DNA of 64,000 bases, taken from Cryoendolithus antarcticus (lineage: Eukaryota; Ascomycota; Dothideomycetes; Cladosporiales; Cladosporiaceae). The stretch covers positions 124,001 through 188,000 of the forward strand of contig NAJO01000033.1 of NCBI GenBank assembly GCA_002077065.1. Reading direction: 5' to 3'. Each line of letters begins with the position of its first letter. The stretch's first letter is position 1. The notes beneath the pieces were generated by a model. The model did not search any database, was not told the DNA's origin, and was given only the letters and a program-made list of their open reading frames with translations. Both the position numbers and the translations under genes were made by a program. Of the stretch, positions 32,795-43,217 are shown piece by piece.

Positions 32795-34405
32795 TCAACC
32801 CTTCTTCCTAACCCGATTTCCCTTGACATCCCTCCCCTCCTCAATCCCCAACATCGCCTCCCTCTTCTTCTCGCCAACGACCCCGACCGCATCACGAACG
32901 ACTCGCCCTTCGATACTGACGCCTTCTTCCTCGAAAGCTTCCATCTCCCTACCCACCCTCTCCTCAATAGCCTTCACAACATCCACATCCCTCTGCCCCA
33001 CCAGATTAACCACTAACCCGCCTCTCCCTGCTCTCGCAGTCCGACCACAGCGGTGAATATAATCGTCCGGATTCCGGGGTAGATCGTAGTTGACCACGAG
33101 CTGTACGGCGGGGATGTCTAGACCGCGCGAGGCGAGGTCAGTGGAGACTAGGATCCTCGCGGCGCCGGCGCGGAAGCGGGAGAGGTTCGCTGTACGTTCT
33201 GGTTGTGGGAGAGCGGAGTGTAGGGCTGTGACTCTGTGGCCTAGCAGTCTTAACAGGCGTTCGAGAAGGTTTGCGGTGGAGGTGCGGTTGGCGAATATGA
33301 TGGTCTGTTTGGGAAGGTTCAGGGGCGTAAGGAGCAGGATGTGCAGGTACTTTTCGCGATGCAGGGTGTTCACTAGTTGGTATGTCTGTTTCAGGGTTGG
33401 CGGTAGGGTGAGGGCGGAGGCATTCAGGTTCACAGTAAAGATTGGGGGGTTGGAGGCGGGACGAGGGAGGTCTTGCAGGGCTGAGACCTCGGGGGTTAGG
33501 GTTGCGGTGAAGAGGAGAGTTTGTCGTGCGCTTGGCGGAGGGAGGGCGGAGAGGCAGGTTTGCACGGCTGGCAGCATTGAACCTTTCCCTGCTGCGAGCA
33601 GGCGATCGGCTTCGTCTAGCACGACGTACTTGGCTCTCTTGAGCCCGGCGATCGTGTCAGCGCCGGAGGTCTCGATGTGGTCTGCTAGTCTGCCTGGCGT
33701 GGCGATGACAATATGTGGCCTTCGCGCGAGGTCCAGAGCTTGAGCACGCATGTCTGCGCCGCCAGTTATGAGGACGCATTTGATGCCTTGACTCGAGCCG
33801 ATTGCTTGGAATTGCTCGAGGAGCTGCAGCGCGAGTTCGCGGGTTGGGGTTAGGACTACAGCGTAGATGCCTGAGGGGTCGCGGGCCCAAGTTTGCAGGA
33901 TTGGGACGGCGAAGGCGACGGTCTTGCCTGAACCTGTTCGAGAGCCGGCGATGCAGTCGCGGCCTGCGAGGATGGGCGGGATTGAGGACTTCTGGACCAT
34001 CGTTGGGGTTTTGATGGCCATGGTCGATAGGGAGGCAACGAGCCATGGATCGACTGATAGTGTCGAGAAGGTCGCTGTCTCGTCTACTGCCGTCGATGCC
34101 AGGATACTCTCGGGAACGGAGGCATCTTCCTCGGTGATAGAGGCCTTCTCGACCTTTGCTGGTAACGTTTCGGCAGCTTGCTTAGGTTTGATCCGAGAGA
34201 TGGTCGCCTCAGCAGTCTTGACATGCTTGACTTTCTTCAAGTCAGTGTCTACGCTGTGAGGCTGTACAGACTCCGAGGATGTTCGTCTTCGCTTTGTCGG
34301 CCGATCGTGGTCGAGTGGTAGGTCCTCGACGTCGATATGGTCACTGGATCCACTGATGGACCCCGTGGAAGACCCCTCAGACGTTAGTTTCCGTAACGGT
34401 GCCAT
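32795..34405 (-). CDS. DBP8: DEAD-box RNA helicase Dbp8
   Basis: A single exon encodes 536 residues. Dbp8 is a nucleolar ATP-dependent RNA helicase needed for early 18S rRNA processing in the small-subunit processome. The first ~108 residues are a disordered basic extension. Helicase motifs follow in order: Q motif [14 protein letters not shown], motif [11 protein letters not shown] (153-162), PTRELA, GG, TPGRL, DEAD, FTAT (motif III, TAT rather than SAT), FANRT, RGLD and [10 protein letters not shown]. The FTAT variant and FSxLxVxPWL opening fit Dbp8 (DDX49) better than other DEAD proteins. It is head to head with KRI1, another ribosome biogenesis gene. Confidence 0.92.
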   Translation of the reverse strand: MAPLRKLTSEGSSTGSISGSSDHIDVEDLPLDHDRPTKRRRTSSESVQPHSVDTDLKKVKHVKTAEATISRIKPKQAAETLPAKVEKASITEEDASVPESILASTAVDETATFSTLSVDPWLVASLSTMAIKTPTMVQKSSIPPILAGRDCIAGSRTGSGKTVAFAVPILQTWARDPSGIYAVVLTPTRELALQLLEQFQAIGSSQGIKCVLITGGADMRAQALDLARRPHIVIATPGRLADHIETSGADTIAGLKRAKYVVLDEADRLLAAGKGSMLPAVQTCLSALPPPSARQTLLFTATLTPEVSALQDLPRPASNPPIFTVNLNASALTLPPTLKQTYQLVNTLHREKYLHILLLTPLNLPKQTIIFANRTSTANLLERLLRLLGHRVTALHSALPQPERTANLSRFRAGAARILVSTDLASRGLDIPAVQLVVNYDLPRNPDDYIHRCGRTARAGRGGLVVNLVGQRDVDVVKAIEERVGREMEAFEEEGVSIEGRVVRDAVGVVGEKKREAMLGIEEGRDVKGNRVRKKG

Positions 34406-34520
34406 AGTCTTCCTAGAATGTCTGGTAAAGACGACTAGATCCGCCTTCTACTTCCAGAGGCTCAGAACGGAGAGGTGTATTGAAGCGTGAGGATCACAGG
34501 TTATCTGGAGGCATATATCG

Positions 34521-34540
34521 GGAAATTTCATCTCGTCCGC
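34521..34540. promoter_or_regulatory. PAC/RRPE-like element between DBP8 and KRI1
   Basis: The only 240 bp between these two ribosome-biogenesis genes contains GGAAATTTCATCTCGTCCGC. Read on the minus strand this gives GAGATGAAATTTCC. That places a PAC-like GAGATGA directly against an RRPE-like AAATTTC, the element pair known from ribosome-biogenesis promoters in yeasts. The match is imperfect and is called by eye. Confidence 0.4.
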
Positions 34541-34645
34541 CGTAGCGAAATCTTGGCAACATGAGTGAAACTTTGTCGATTGCACTTCCCTGAGATCCTT
34601 TCCAGCCTTCGATATAGGAAGCTCTTCCACTTCACGGCAGACAGA

Positions 34646-36628
34646 ATGGATCGCCCTGCCAAACGCACAAAGCTGCTCTCCGACAGTGAAGACAGCGACG
34701 ACGATCAAGACGACAATACCTCCAAGCAACCGACCTTCTCAGTCAATTCTTCCTACGCCGCCCGCTTCGAGCATAACAAGAAGCGCGAGGACCTGTCCAG
34801 GCTAGAGGGAAAGTACGGCAATCCTTCAGCCTCCGCCAAACCCTCGTTCAACGGTCGACAGCGACCCTCCTCTCCGCACCCAAGCGACGATGACAGCTCC
34901 AGCGGCAGCTCTGAGGACAGCGACGCCGATCTCGTGACCGCCGACGTTGACGAGGAGATCTCCGCAACGCTCGACGCGATCCGGAAGAAGGATCCGCGAG
35001 TATATGATGCAAATGTCAAGTTCTTTCGGGACTTTGAGGCGGGAGAGGCCAAGGAAGAGGGGAGGAAGGAGAAGGTTATGACGCTGAAGGACTATCATAG
35101 GGCAAATCTGATGGCTGGATTCACGGGCGCTGAGGGCGAAGAAGTTGAGGAGAAGGAGGAAGGGGTCAGGACGTATGGGGAGGAGCAGGAGGGCCTAAGG
35201 AGGAAAGTCGTGGGCGAGATGCACGGGCTTGTCGAGGGTGGGGAGGATGAGGAGGAGGATGACTTCAAACCCAAGGCGAGAGGTGTGCACGAAAGCTTGC
35301 CTACGAATGGCGTGGAGGGCAAGGTTGTCAAGCCAAAGAAGCGCAAGGCCGCGCGCATAACAGAGACAGATGTCGCAGCCGCGGACAAGGACCCGGAGAC
35401 CTTTCTGTCAAATTTCATGGCTGCGCAAGCATGGCGACCGACGTCGCTCGTACGACCTCACGCCTTCGACTCGGATGACAGCGACGAGGAGCGTCGCGCA
35501 GATGGCTTCGAAGAGGCGTACAACCTGCGCTTCGAGGATCCTGCCCTTGCGAATGAGCGATTACAGACATTCTCTCGTGACGTAGCGAAGTATTCCGTGC
35601 GGAGGGACGAACTCACAGGGCGACAGAAGGCTCGAGAGCGGGAGAAGGAAAAGAAAGAGGCTGTGCAGAGGGAGCGAGAGGAGGAGAAGGCGAGGTTTCG
35701 AAGGCTGAAGATTGAGGAGGCTGAGGGGAAGGTGAAGAAGATCAGGGAGGCTGCTGGTCTAAGTGGTAAAGACGTCAAAATTGAGGAGTGGAAGGAGGTG
35801 ATTGAGGGCGACTTCGACGACGATCAGTGGGACGCTGAGATGAAGCGACGCTTCGGCGAGGGATACTACGCTGAGAATGAAGGCGAGGATGATGAGGACG
35901 AAGATGCCGGAACCAACGGGAAGAAGAAGCGCAAGACGAAGAAACCCAAATGGGACGATGACATCGACATCAAAGATCTCGTTCCTGAGTTCGACGAAAC
36001 AATTGATCGTAGCGACTTTGCCCTCACATCTGACGAAGATGATGAGGAGGGTGGCGCACCGCTCCCTGCAGGCTCGGACTCTGACGACACACCTGCAGCA
36101 CCCAGACCAATGACGAAAGCCTCCCGTCAGAAGGAGAAGACCCAGCAGAAGATCACGCACCGCCGCGATCTAGCAGCGATCACGGACATCATCGACACTT
36201 CACTTCCACTCGCCAATCCTGCACTGTCAACTTCCCTGGCAAAAGCGAAACACGCGCCAGTCGGTTTCCGCTACCGTGCCACCTCGCCTGAATCTCTGGG
36301 TCTCAGCTCACGAGATATCTTATTCGCTGACGATGCCGCTCTCAACCAATTCGCAGGTTTGAAGAAGCTTGCTGCGTTCAGAGACGAGGGGAAGAAGGCG
36401 AAGGAACGAGGCAAGATGAGCAGTAAGAAGAGGTTGAAGAAGTGGCGGAAGGAGACTTTCGGCAAGTCGGAGGCGCCTGTCGGAGGATTCGAGGTGGTGT
36501 TGGGTGGTGGGACTGAGGCTACGGGTGCGAATGGGGAGGAGGTCGGGGAGGGAGGAGAGAAGAAGGGAAAGAAGAGGAAGAGGAAGGGGAAGAATGGGAG
36601 TGGGGAGAAGGACGTTGCTGCTGCGTGA
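34646..36628 (+). CDS. KRI1: Ribosome biogenesis protein Kri1
   Basis: A single exon encodes 660 residues. Kri1 is a nucleolar protein acting with Krr1 in 40S subunit assembly. The N-terminus has an acidic Ser/Asp patch (LLSDSEDSDDDQDD). FSVNSSYAARFEHNKKREDL follows, then the KRI1 signature KVMTLKDYHRANLMAG with nearby acidic repeats. EEWKEVIEGDFDDDQWDAEM and LVPEFDETI form the central conserved part. The C-terminal KRI1-C block (FRYRATSPESLGLSSRDILF then LNQFAGLKKLAAF) ends in a Lys-rich nucleolar-type tail. The start is the ATG at 34646; upstream frame is open but has no other ATG before a TTG/ATG at 34565. Confidence 0.94.
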   Translation: MDRPAKRTKLLSDSEDSDDDQDDNTSKQPTFSVNSSYAARFEHNKKREDLSRLEGKYGNPSASAKPSFNGRQRPSSPHPSDDDSSSGSSEDSDADLVTADVDEEISATLDAIRKKDPRVYDANVKFFRDFEAGEAKEEGRKEKVMTLKDYHRANLMAGFTGAEGEEVEEKEEGVRTYGEEQEGLRRKVVGEMHGLVEGGEDEEEDDFKPKARGVHESLPTNGVEGKVVKPKKRKAARITETDVAAADKDPETFLSNFMAAQAWRPTSLVRPHAFDSDDSDEERRADGFEEAYNLRFEDPALANERLQTFSRDVAKYSVRRDELTGRQKAREREKEKKEAVQREREEEKARFRRLKIEEAEGKVKKIREAAGLSGKDVKIEEWKEVIEGDFDDDQWDAEMKRRFGEGYYAENEGEDDEDEDAGTNGKKKRKTKKPKWDDDIDIKDLVPEFDETIDRSDFALTSDEDDEEGGAPLPAGSDSDDTPAAPRPMTKASRQKEKTQQKITHRRDLAAITDIIDTSLPLANPALSTSLAKAKHAPVGFRYRATSPESLGLSSRDILFADDAALNQFAGLKKLAAFRDEGKKAKERGKMSSKKRLKKWRKETFGKSEAPVGGFEVVLGGGTEATGANGEEVGEGGEKKGKKRKRKGKNGSGEKDVAAA

Positions 36629-37086
36629 GCGTGGCGGCGAAGGGGATGGTGTACATACCTCCGCTCGTGCAGTGTCTGAATAGCCTTTGCGCCACATAAA
36701 TCAAATCACCATGGTGCTCCTGCTTCCACACGCCTGCTGGGTAAGAGAGAGGACGCTCTAGTTAATGCGCAGTGCGCAGCTGATCGTGGTTCTCCGGGCC
36801 ACTTTGTTAAGGCGTGAATAGTCGCAGTGCGGTGCATGCCCTAGTCACGAGTCCTCGTGATGGCGAGTATCTTCGACCATGCGGAAGACGGTGGATAAGT
36901 CTCGAGCGCACAAGGCGCTGTCTTCCGCATGCGACGGCAGATACGCCTCTAAGGTGTGCGTCTGAAACTTGCTCAGTCTGTCGCATTGTTCGGTTTGCAC
37001 CAGACCTGAAGACGGAGGAGGATCTGGATGGCCCTTCTTCGCCTGCCAATACAGTAATAAGCACAGCTTCCTTGCGCCATTCCTCA

Positions 37087-37539
37087 CTAGACGGACAGCA
37101 CGGCCTTGGATTGTGTGAGTGAACGCGCGGTTCGCAAGCCCTCAACGTCAGCGTCTACATCCGCGGCGGAAGGGGGAGGGGTGCAAGGCTGGGCGAACTT
37201 GCGGAGCCTGGGCGAGTCTTGGGACTTCCACCGGGTTATCCTGCCAAGGACTAGCGCTGATTGCGTTTGTGGACGAGTGGGGATGTTCGGGTCAAGCTCG
37301 GAGAGTGTGTTCACGATGTACTTAAGCGCCGTGAACGGCATGACTGGATGGATATCAGAGACTGAAGCCTTCGCGACTGTCCCTCTTTCCTCACTACTAG
37401 GTAAGGGAGTACGTCGCGTTGTAGAGAAGGAGCTACTGTCGTCATCCGGGAAGGCGCGACCGTCGCCAAGGTGCCAAGCTACGCCAAGCCCAACCAAAAC
37501 CGCAGCGAGGCGCAGATCTGACCAGTCCTGTGTCGCCAT
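37087..37539 (-). CDS. Doubtful hypothetical ORF divergent from pacC
   Basis: A 150-residue frame starts with ATG and has a hydrophobic N-terminal stretch (LRLAAVLVGLGVAWHLG) followed by a polar region (TALKYIVNTLSELDPNIPTR). It has no recognised domain. Three of the GCCAAG sites lie inside it (as CTTGGC on its strand, in the hydrophobic stretch), so the frame may be a by-product of the promoter sequence. Confidence 0.28.
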   Translation of the reverse strand: MATQDWSDLRLAAVLVGLGVAWHLGDGRAFPDDDSSSFSTTRRTPLPSSEERGTVAKASVSDIHPVMPFTALKYIVNTLSELDPNIPTRPQTQSALVLGRITRWKSQDSPRLRKFAQPCTPPPSAADVDADVEGLRTARSLTQSKAVLSV

Positions 37540-37630
37540 CGAGGTCCGGGTGTCTTACTGTGGTTTAGACCCGCGTGATGATCTTGGCATAGAGTTGTGC
37601 CCCCGAGCTGGGCCAAGGATTCCGGCCAAG
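37465..37630. promoter_or_regulatory. Cluster of six PacC sites (GCCAAG)
   Basis: The PacC consensus GCCARG is matched exactly as GCCAAG on the plus strand at 37465-37470, 37473-37478, 37483-37488, 37612-37617 and 37625-37630. It is matched on the minus strand at 37583-37588 (CTTGGC). All lie 340-500 bp upstream of the pacC start codon. This supports direct autoregulation by PacC. Confidence 0.7.
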
Positions 37631-37922
37631 CGCTCTCCGCCGCTGCCCTCGCCATCGCTCCCGGGTGTACTGCTGCTGTGCCTTCCCTCCAAATAAAACT
37701 CCGGCTGCCCCCGTGCCCAGACTTTTCTCCCTCTGCACTTGCTCCTCACTTTACGCCTTACTGCTGTTCTGTGTGGTATACTGCATTACCTCTCATACTA
37801 ACGCACTTGGAAGTCCCATTACACACTCGAATAATTGGAATCTCACTGTTGTGTCGCGTGAACGCGCCGAATCGCGCTTTCTTCGAAGAACAAGCCTAGT
37901 ACACTCACAGCAGCCGAGAGGC

Positions 37923-37928
37923 CTTGGC
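37923..37928 (-). promoter_or_regulatory. Additional PacC-type site in pacC leader
   Basis: CTTGGC (GCCAAG on the minus strand) lies 39 bp before the pacC start codon, a seventh exact match in about 465 bp. Confidence 0.45.
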
Positions 37929-37966
37929 GACTCGCCTACTTCTCCACGAGCCTCATCAAACCCACG

Positions 37967-40059
37967 ATGGACCAACAGACTGTCGCCCAGACTGTCGCGC
38001 AAGCCGTCCAGGCTGCAACACAAGCTGCGCAGGCACACGCGCAGGCGCAGCAGCAACAACAAGCTGCCTCACCACCTGCTGTGCAATCTGTGTCAAGCGT
38101 CCCAACATCCGCCGTCGACAACCTCACTTGTCAGTGGCAAGGATGCGGCGAGCGTACAGATAACCCAGAATCACTATATGTGAGTTGCACCGTCGCTTTC
38201 TGCATTTGCCACAGGACTTTTGCTGACATATCTCACAGGACCATGTGTGCGAACGCCACGTCGGGCGCAAGAGCACCAACAACCTCAACCTTACATGCCA
38301 GTGGGGAGCCTGCCGTACTACCACTGTAAAGCGTGACCACATCACATCCCACATCCGCGTCCATGTTCCACTAAAGCCGCATAAGTGCGACTTCTGTGGC
38401 AAGGCGTTCAAGCGACCTCAGGATCTTAAGAAGCATGTTAAGACCCATGCTGACGACAGCGTCTTGATGAACTCGCCCCAGCCCGGAGCCAACAGGAGCG
38501 TCAACGGTGGCAATGGCGGTCTCGGCCAGCAGAACGGCAAACGTGAGTATCAGCCTCATCATCCGTCTGATCCAGACGCTTACTTGGCTGCGCGACTCAC
38601 AGCGTCCAACTACTACGGCGGTCACGATGGTGGCATGAACCCGTATCCTACGTATCAGCCTAGCATGGCTAACGGCGGCACCGCTGGTCACTTCCAGCCT
38701 CATGGCAACCAGTATGCTGGCTACGGTGCTGTCAGCTACCCCAACAACGCCATGACCGACATTCAGAGCATGGACACTCGTCGTCGCGCAATTGAGGCCC
38801 TCAACGATTTCCTCGGTGACATCAAGCGTCGCGCCATCGATCCCACCAGCTACTACGATGTTGGACAGAGACTGCAGTCCAACTCACTTCCTCTGCCGGT
38901 CGCAACTGGATCCGGCTACAACACTGGCTACAATAACCAGACCACGTACGGCGGCTTCAACACGGCTAGCCTCATTGACGCCTTCTCCGGCGGAGGAAAT
39001 GGCAACAATATGGGTGGCGGCAACTCTCACGGTGGTCCTATGCTTCAGCACGGCTACTCCCTTCCACTGCCCAATGCACGCTCCAAGAATGACCTCCAAG
39101 ATATCGACCGCTTCCTCGAGCAACTGCAGGCAACAGTCTATGAGACCAGCAACTCAGCCGCCGCATCTGGTGTGCAGCACCCAGGCGTGCACTCTCAATT
39201 CACTGGCGACTTCGGCTTTGGCAACAACAACCCAGCTCAGTTCCGCTCCAGCCACAGCCCGCCTGACATGCAGTACAGTGGGAGTGCTACTGCTGGTGCA
39301 ACCATGAGCAGCGTTGGCAACAACATGCCCGGGCTCACGTCCTCGGCCTCCGCTCTCGACACCCCAGCCCTGACCCCGGCTTCCGTCTCCTCCTACAGCA
39401 GCTCTGGCCACTCGCCCATGTCCAGCCACGGCGGCCGCTCAAGCATGGGCAGCATGTCCGGCAACGCCCTGTATCCCAGCCTCCCCTCCGTGACAGGCAT
39501 CTCCGACCTTGGCTCCGGCTACCCCACCACAACCTCTGCACCAGCCTCCGGCCTCGCCTCAGGCTACGACGGCATGGACGGCCGCCGCTACAGCGGAGGC
39601 AGACTCCAACGCCAGGCTCCGTCAGGCGACACCGAGATGGCCGACGCGCCCCTGTCCGACGGCGCCCGCACACCCAAGCAGTCCGACATCTCTCGATCCG
39701 CCAAGAGCAAAGGGAACAGTAGCATTGACCCTGCGCTTCGTGGCGAGGATGAGAAGTCGCCTTCCGAGTCTGCTGGCACGCCTGCAGCTACGTCTACCGA
39801 GGGTGACGATAAGCGTCAGGATGAGTGGGTGGAGAATATCCGCGTCATCGAGGCGTTGCGCAAGTGGATTTCCGAGCGCATCGAGCGCGGAGAATTTGAG
39901 GGTTCTCCCTCTCAGGAGCATGCACGCAGCCCTACCGAGGAGGGTGCTGCGAGGGAGGATGAGGGCATGGCTGACGTGAAGCCAACTGTACCAGAGACTG
40001 AGGAGAGAGAGCAGGCCACCGAGGCTGTCAGCTATCCTAGTCTCGTTGAGGCGGCCTAG
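37967..40059 (+). CDS. pacC: pH-response transcription factor PacC/Rim101
   Basis: Two exons (37967-38179, 38239-40059) encode 677 residues. A Gln/Ala-rich N-terminus precedes three C2H2 zinc fingers. Finger 1 ([19 protein letters not shown] then DHVCERH) is split by the intron; finger 2 is [20 protein letters not shown]; finger 3 is [20 protein letters not shown]. Downstream, [18 protein letters not shown] and [18 protein letters not shown] are conserved PacC blocks. Two YPSL motifs (residues 483-486 and 670-673) match the YPX(L/I) PalA-docking sites used for proteolytic activation at alkaline pH. In other fungi PacC activates alkaline-expressed genes, including secreted proteases, and represses acid-expressed ones. 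The gene is convergent with a subtilase gene. Confidence 0.96.
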
Positions 40060-40626
40060 GAGCTTCCGCTACGTTGATGACGAAGCATGATGGGTGGCGT
40101 TAGAGGTGTTGCTAGTGATGAAGATAACAAAGGCTGCTGTCTGGTATGATAGTATAGTGCCTGTATGGGTGGGACCGCTCACTCGCTCGCTGCGGAAGAG
40201 AGTCGGAAAGGCGCCGGGCGTTGATTACTGCGAGGCGGCAAAGCTTTAGCTAGCCTAAGCACTGATTTGACAGAAATGTTACGCATACAATTTCACGCTA
40301 CTGTCTCGTGACATCGTCCTACCTCGCCACGTTCCACGTCCGCGCCTGAGCACGTTGAGCACGCTGTCGCCTGTTACCATCATCTCCTGCCTGCCGTTCG
40401 TAGAGTTGCCTTTCACGTATGATGTATGAGCCGCTCGCCATTAGCCAATTGCTCGTATCCATGGAGACACAAGACGTAAGGAGGTCGCAAACAGATACAA
40501 GACTACTACGTATAGACTAGCGCGCATAAACCGACCTCCCAGTACCCCCAGCGATGACCCAACTACTCTCACGTACAATCTTGCGATAACTCTCTGCTGT
40601 TACATACTTCACGTCACGCCTCCGTT
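40060..40626. other. Convergent 3' region
   Basis: Between the stops of pacC and the subtilase gene. No gene is seen. Confidence 0.5.
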
Positions 40627-42016
40627 TTACGAGGACGATGTTGGGGCCCCTGTGTACGGCACTTTTGGATTCTGCTTCTGACCCTTGCGGTATCCGGTGT
40701 TGGCGACCCTGTTGAGACTCCCCTTCCAGTCTGTGCCTCCGCTGAAGTCCATGTACTCATCCGCGTTCCACGAGGCTCGCACATTGACCTCCGCCCAGTT
40801 CAATTTCTCGTTGCCGTAGAAGAGGGCGAAGATGCCAGCAACGTACCCGCTAGCGAAAGAAGTCCCTGCGGTTCCGGTGGTCGGCGCGCCTTTATTCGTG
40901 AACAGGGGGAGTCCCGTGCCGGGTGCCCAGAATGCCACTTCGTTCTTGCCGTAGTTGGAAGAGAAGATACTGCCCCTGGCATTCCACGGCTTGTAATCTT
41001 CCTGCATGGCTCCAACACTGATGACGTGAGGGTCAGATGATGGGAAGTGCTTTGTACTGTAGCCATGATTGCCAGCGCTCGCAACCATTGCCATCGCAGC
41101 GGTGTTCGCTTTCTTGATGGCCTTGATGATAGCTGCAGTGGAATACAGGTCGAGCGAGAAGTTGCACACTGATCCGCGGAAGCCTGGCTCCTTGGCCCGT
41201 TCTTTGTGCCTCCTAACGATTACCTCCAAGGCTGCAGCGAATACCGCACCGTTCGGTTTGAAGTTCTGTGTGACTTTCACACTACGCAGTGTCGCCGCTC
41301 GAGCGATGCCGCAAGTAGCCCCGCCGATCGCAACTGCAACTCGGGTCCCGTGATTGGAAAAGTCTTCGAAGCTCAGGTCGTCTGACATGTCCAGCTCGTC
41401 GACGACCCGATCAACGCCGTCGCTGGTCTTGAACTCGTCCAGGTGAGTAATTCCTCCATCGAAGACATAAACATCAACGCCCTTGCCAGCACTATCTAGA
41501 TAATCGTAGACATCGTCTGATGCTGGCTTGGAATCCGCTGAGAGGTATTTCAACGCCCACCCGGGCTCAGCTTGGGACCCACGCTTCACTGAGGATCCAG
41601 AATCGTCTGGAGGGTCGTATGTCTTCAATGACTCGCCAAGAGTATTGTCCTCGACCAGCGTAACGTTACAGTCCGAACGTACCTTGGCCAACAGATTTCC
41701 AGACATGGATGTATAGTACCTGCAATAGGAAGGCGCTTGAGTCAGCAGGATGCAGATCGAGAGAGCGGTGGTCCCTTCGCTGCACTCACCCTTCGTCCAG
41801 CGTACCCTCGACAGCAAATGCTCCGCCTAAGAATCTGAAATGGTCGTCCAGGGTGTACCCATCGGCGAACTCGACTATGTAATGGCCTTCATACGCCCCG
41901 TCGTTGCGCTGATAAGGAGCTTCACAAGTTTGCCGGGCGATTATCGGTTCGGTCGGGGCGCCGACTGCCAAGGAGGACAGCATGGAGAGGATGAAGGCTA
42001 TGTGCGACATCTTCAT
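40627..42016 (-). CDS. Secreted subtilisin-like protease (proteinase-K type)
   Basis: Two exons (42016-41790, 41719-40627) encode 439 residues. The signal peptide is about residues 1-20 (IAFILSMLSSLAVGA). An I9 propeptide spans about 32-105 (GHYIVEFADGYTLDDHF to VTLVEDN). A KR dibasic site at 121-122 precedes a mature N-terminus resembling proteinase K (QAEPGWALKYLS). The catalytic triad is Asp163 (VFDGGI), His199 (SNHGTRVA) and Ser363 (GTAGTSFASG), with oxyanion Asn293 in ASAGNHG. The Asp motif is D-G-G rather than the usual D-T-G or D-S-G. The 70-nt intron lies inside the propeptide between DEG and YY. Secretion makes it an extracellular or vacuolar endopeptidase. Its propeptide is closely matched by the two genes immediately upstream on the other strand. 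Confidence 0.93.
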
Positions 42017-42827
42017 GGTTGCGGCGTGAAGTGACTGGCAAGTCGTCGAACGATGCTAGGGAAAGGTCACAAGGGGAAGGGCGTGCTGTCAATGAGAGTT
42101 GATAGTCGGCGAGATGTACTTGATCGAGGACTTATACCTCCCAAATATTCCTTGGTGCTACATGGCGAGGAGTAGCAGTGGGACTATGCGCAGCGAGCTC
42201 CGCCGCGGTTTGAGATCGAAGCCACGTTAAGTTGGACATGTTGGGAATCGTCGCCGGAAATAATCTTTCCATGTCGTTCAACGGCGTGGTTCGTCGCACC
42301 CCACCAATTGCACCTTCTGAGACACATCCAGAGGCATTGGAAGCGCCCTCGCCACCGTCCAAGATATTGTACAGGCAGCACTTATTCCGTATGCGATGGC
42401 GCGGCACGACCTGCACTCGAGATGGCCGTAAATGTCGAGCGCCCTGGGCGGTACCGCGAGGGGCGCAGCATTGCGGGGAGGACCAGGTCGTGTATTTGAG
42501 ACGGTAGACTAGCCATTGCGGTGGTTGTGCCCAACGAAGCTCGAAGAGCGTGCCTAGGTAGTCGAGACGGTGGAAAGACGTTGACTACCTTTGCTGACCA
42601 CTCCATTGGTAGCTTTGCTGGCTGCGGCCGACTGTTTAGTGTTCGTGACATGCAGCTAGCGAATGTCCCGTCTACAGATCTGGAGGTCTTCGCCTGCAGA
42701 GGCAGCGCCGCGTTGTTGTATGTTGGTATCTTTCTTGGCACGGCACGTGCGCCCACATAACCGTGTTCGATGTCGTCGTCATTTGTGCGCATTCCAGAAT
42801 GTGACCACCAGCTTTAAGCGTCCGAGA
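42017..42827. other. Divergent region between subtilase and propeptide-like gene
   Basis: An 811-bp shared upstream region. One PacC-type site (CTTGGC) lies at 42734-42739, which is not more than chance would allow. No gene is supported. Confidence 0.5.
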
Positions 42828-43217
42828 ATGTCTTCATCCAATATCACCGAAAGTTCGAGGGCGACTGGCATATCAGAACAACCAGAACGCAGCGCCGGGT
42901 ATTCAGCGCCGTATAGGCAGAATGAATCACCCTACGATGATCACTACATCATCGCTTTTAAGGCAGGCTATACGTTAGACAAACACTTCGCATTTGTTGG
43001 CAAAGTGTTCGATATCGAAGGCACGCTTGACGAAGGCTACTACGCAAAGCTCGACCGCGCGCTATTCGACAATGTTCGCCGGGATCCAGGAGTCGAGCTG
43101 ATCGAAGACAACGTGCTTGGCACATCGCTCGTTGATATGGATCCTAGCGAGGAGTATCTTGAGCAAATCAGTCGGGAGGAAGAAGCTGAGAAGCAACGCG
43201 CGAGTGCGAAGCAGTGA
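42828..43217 (+). CDS. Stand-alone I9 propeptide-like inhibitor, single domain
   Basis: A single exon encodes 129 residues from the ATG at 42828. Residues 25-98 match the propeptide of the neighbouring subtilase, with about 41 of 76 positions identical by hand count. Shared blocks are the APY start, HYI..F..GYTLD.HF, F..EGTLDEGYY and V.L.EDN.LG.SL. There is no signal peptide and no protease domain. An acidic/basic tail follows (DPSEEYLEQISREEEAEKQ). Stand-alone I9 domains in fungi (yeast Pbi2/IB2, Pleurotus POIA1) are known serine-protease inhibitors and folding helpers, so a cytosolic inhibitor is the best inference. It could instead be a relic of a duplicated protease, but the frame is intact. 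Confidence 0.8.
   Translation: MSSSNITESSRATGISEQPERSAGYSAPYRQNESPYDDHYIIAFKAGYTLDKHFAFVGKVFDIEGTLDEGYYAKLDRALFDNVRRDPGVELIEDNVLGTSLVDMDPSEEYLEQISREEEAEKQRASAKQ

Larger units (their letters stand above)
36629..37966. other. pacC upstream region
   Basis: This 1.3-kb region holds the 3' end of KRI1 and the pacC promoter. Its notable content is the GCCAAG cluster described separately. One doubtful minus-strand frame lies at 37087-37539. Confidence 0.5.

Noticed and set aside
42017..42827. PacC control of the subtilase/inhibitor pair
   Set aside because: Only one GCCAAG match in 811 bp, which is not above chance; the adjacency to pacC alone is not evidence.
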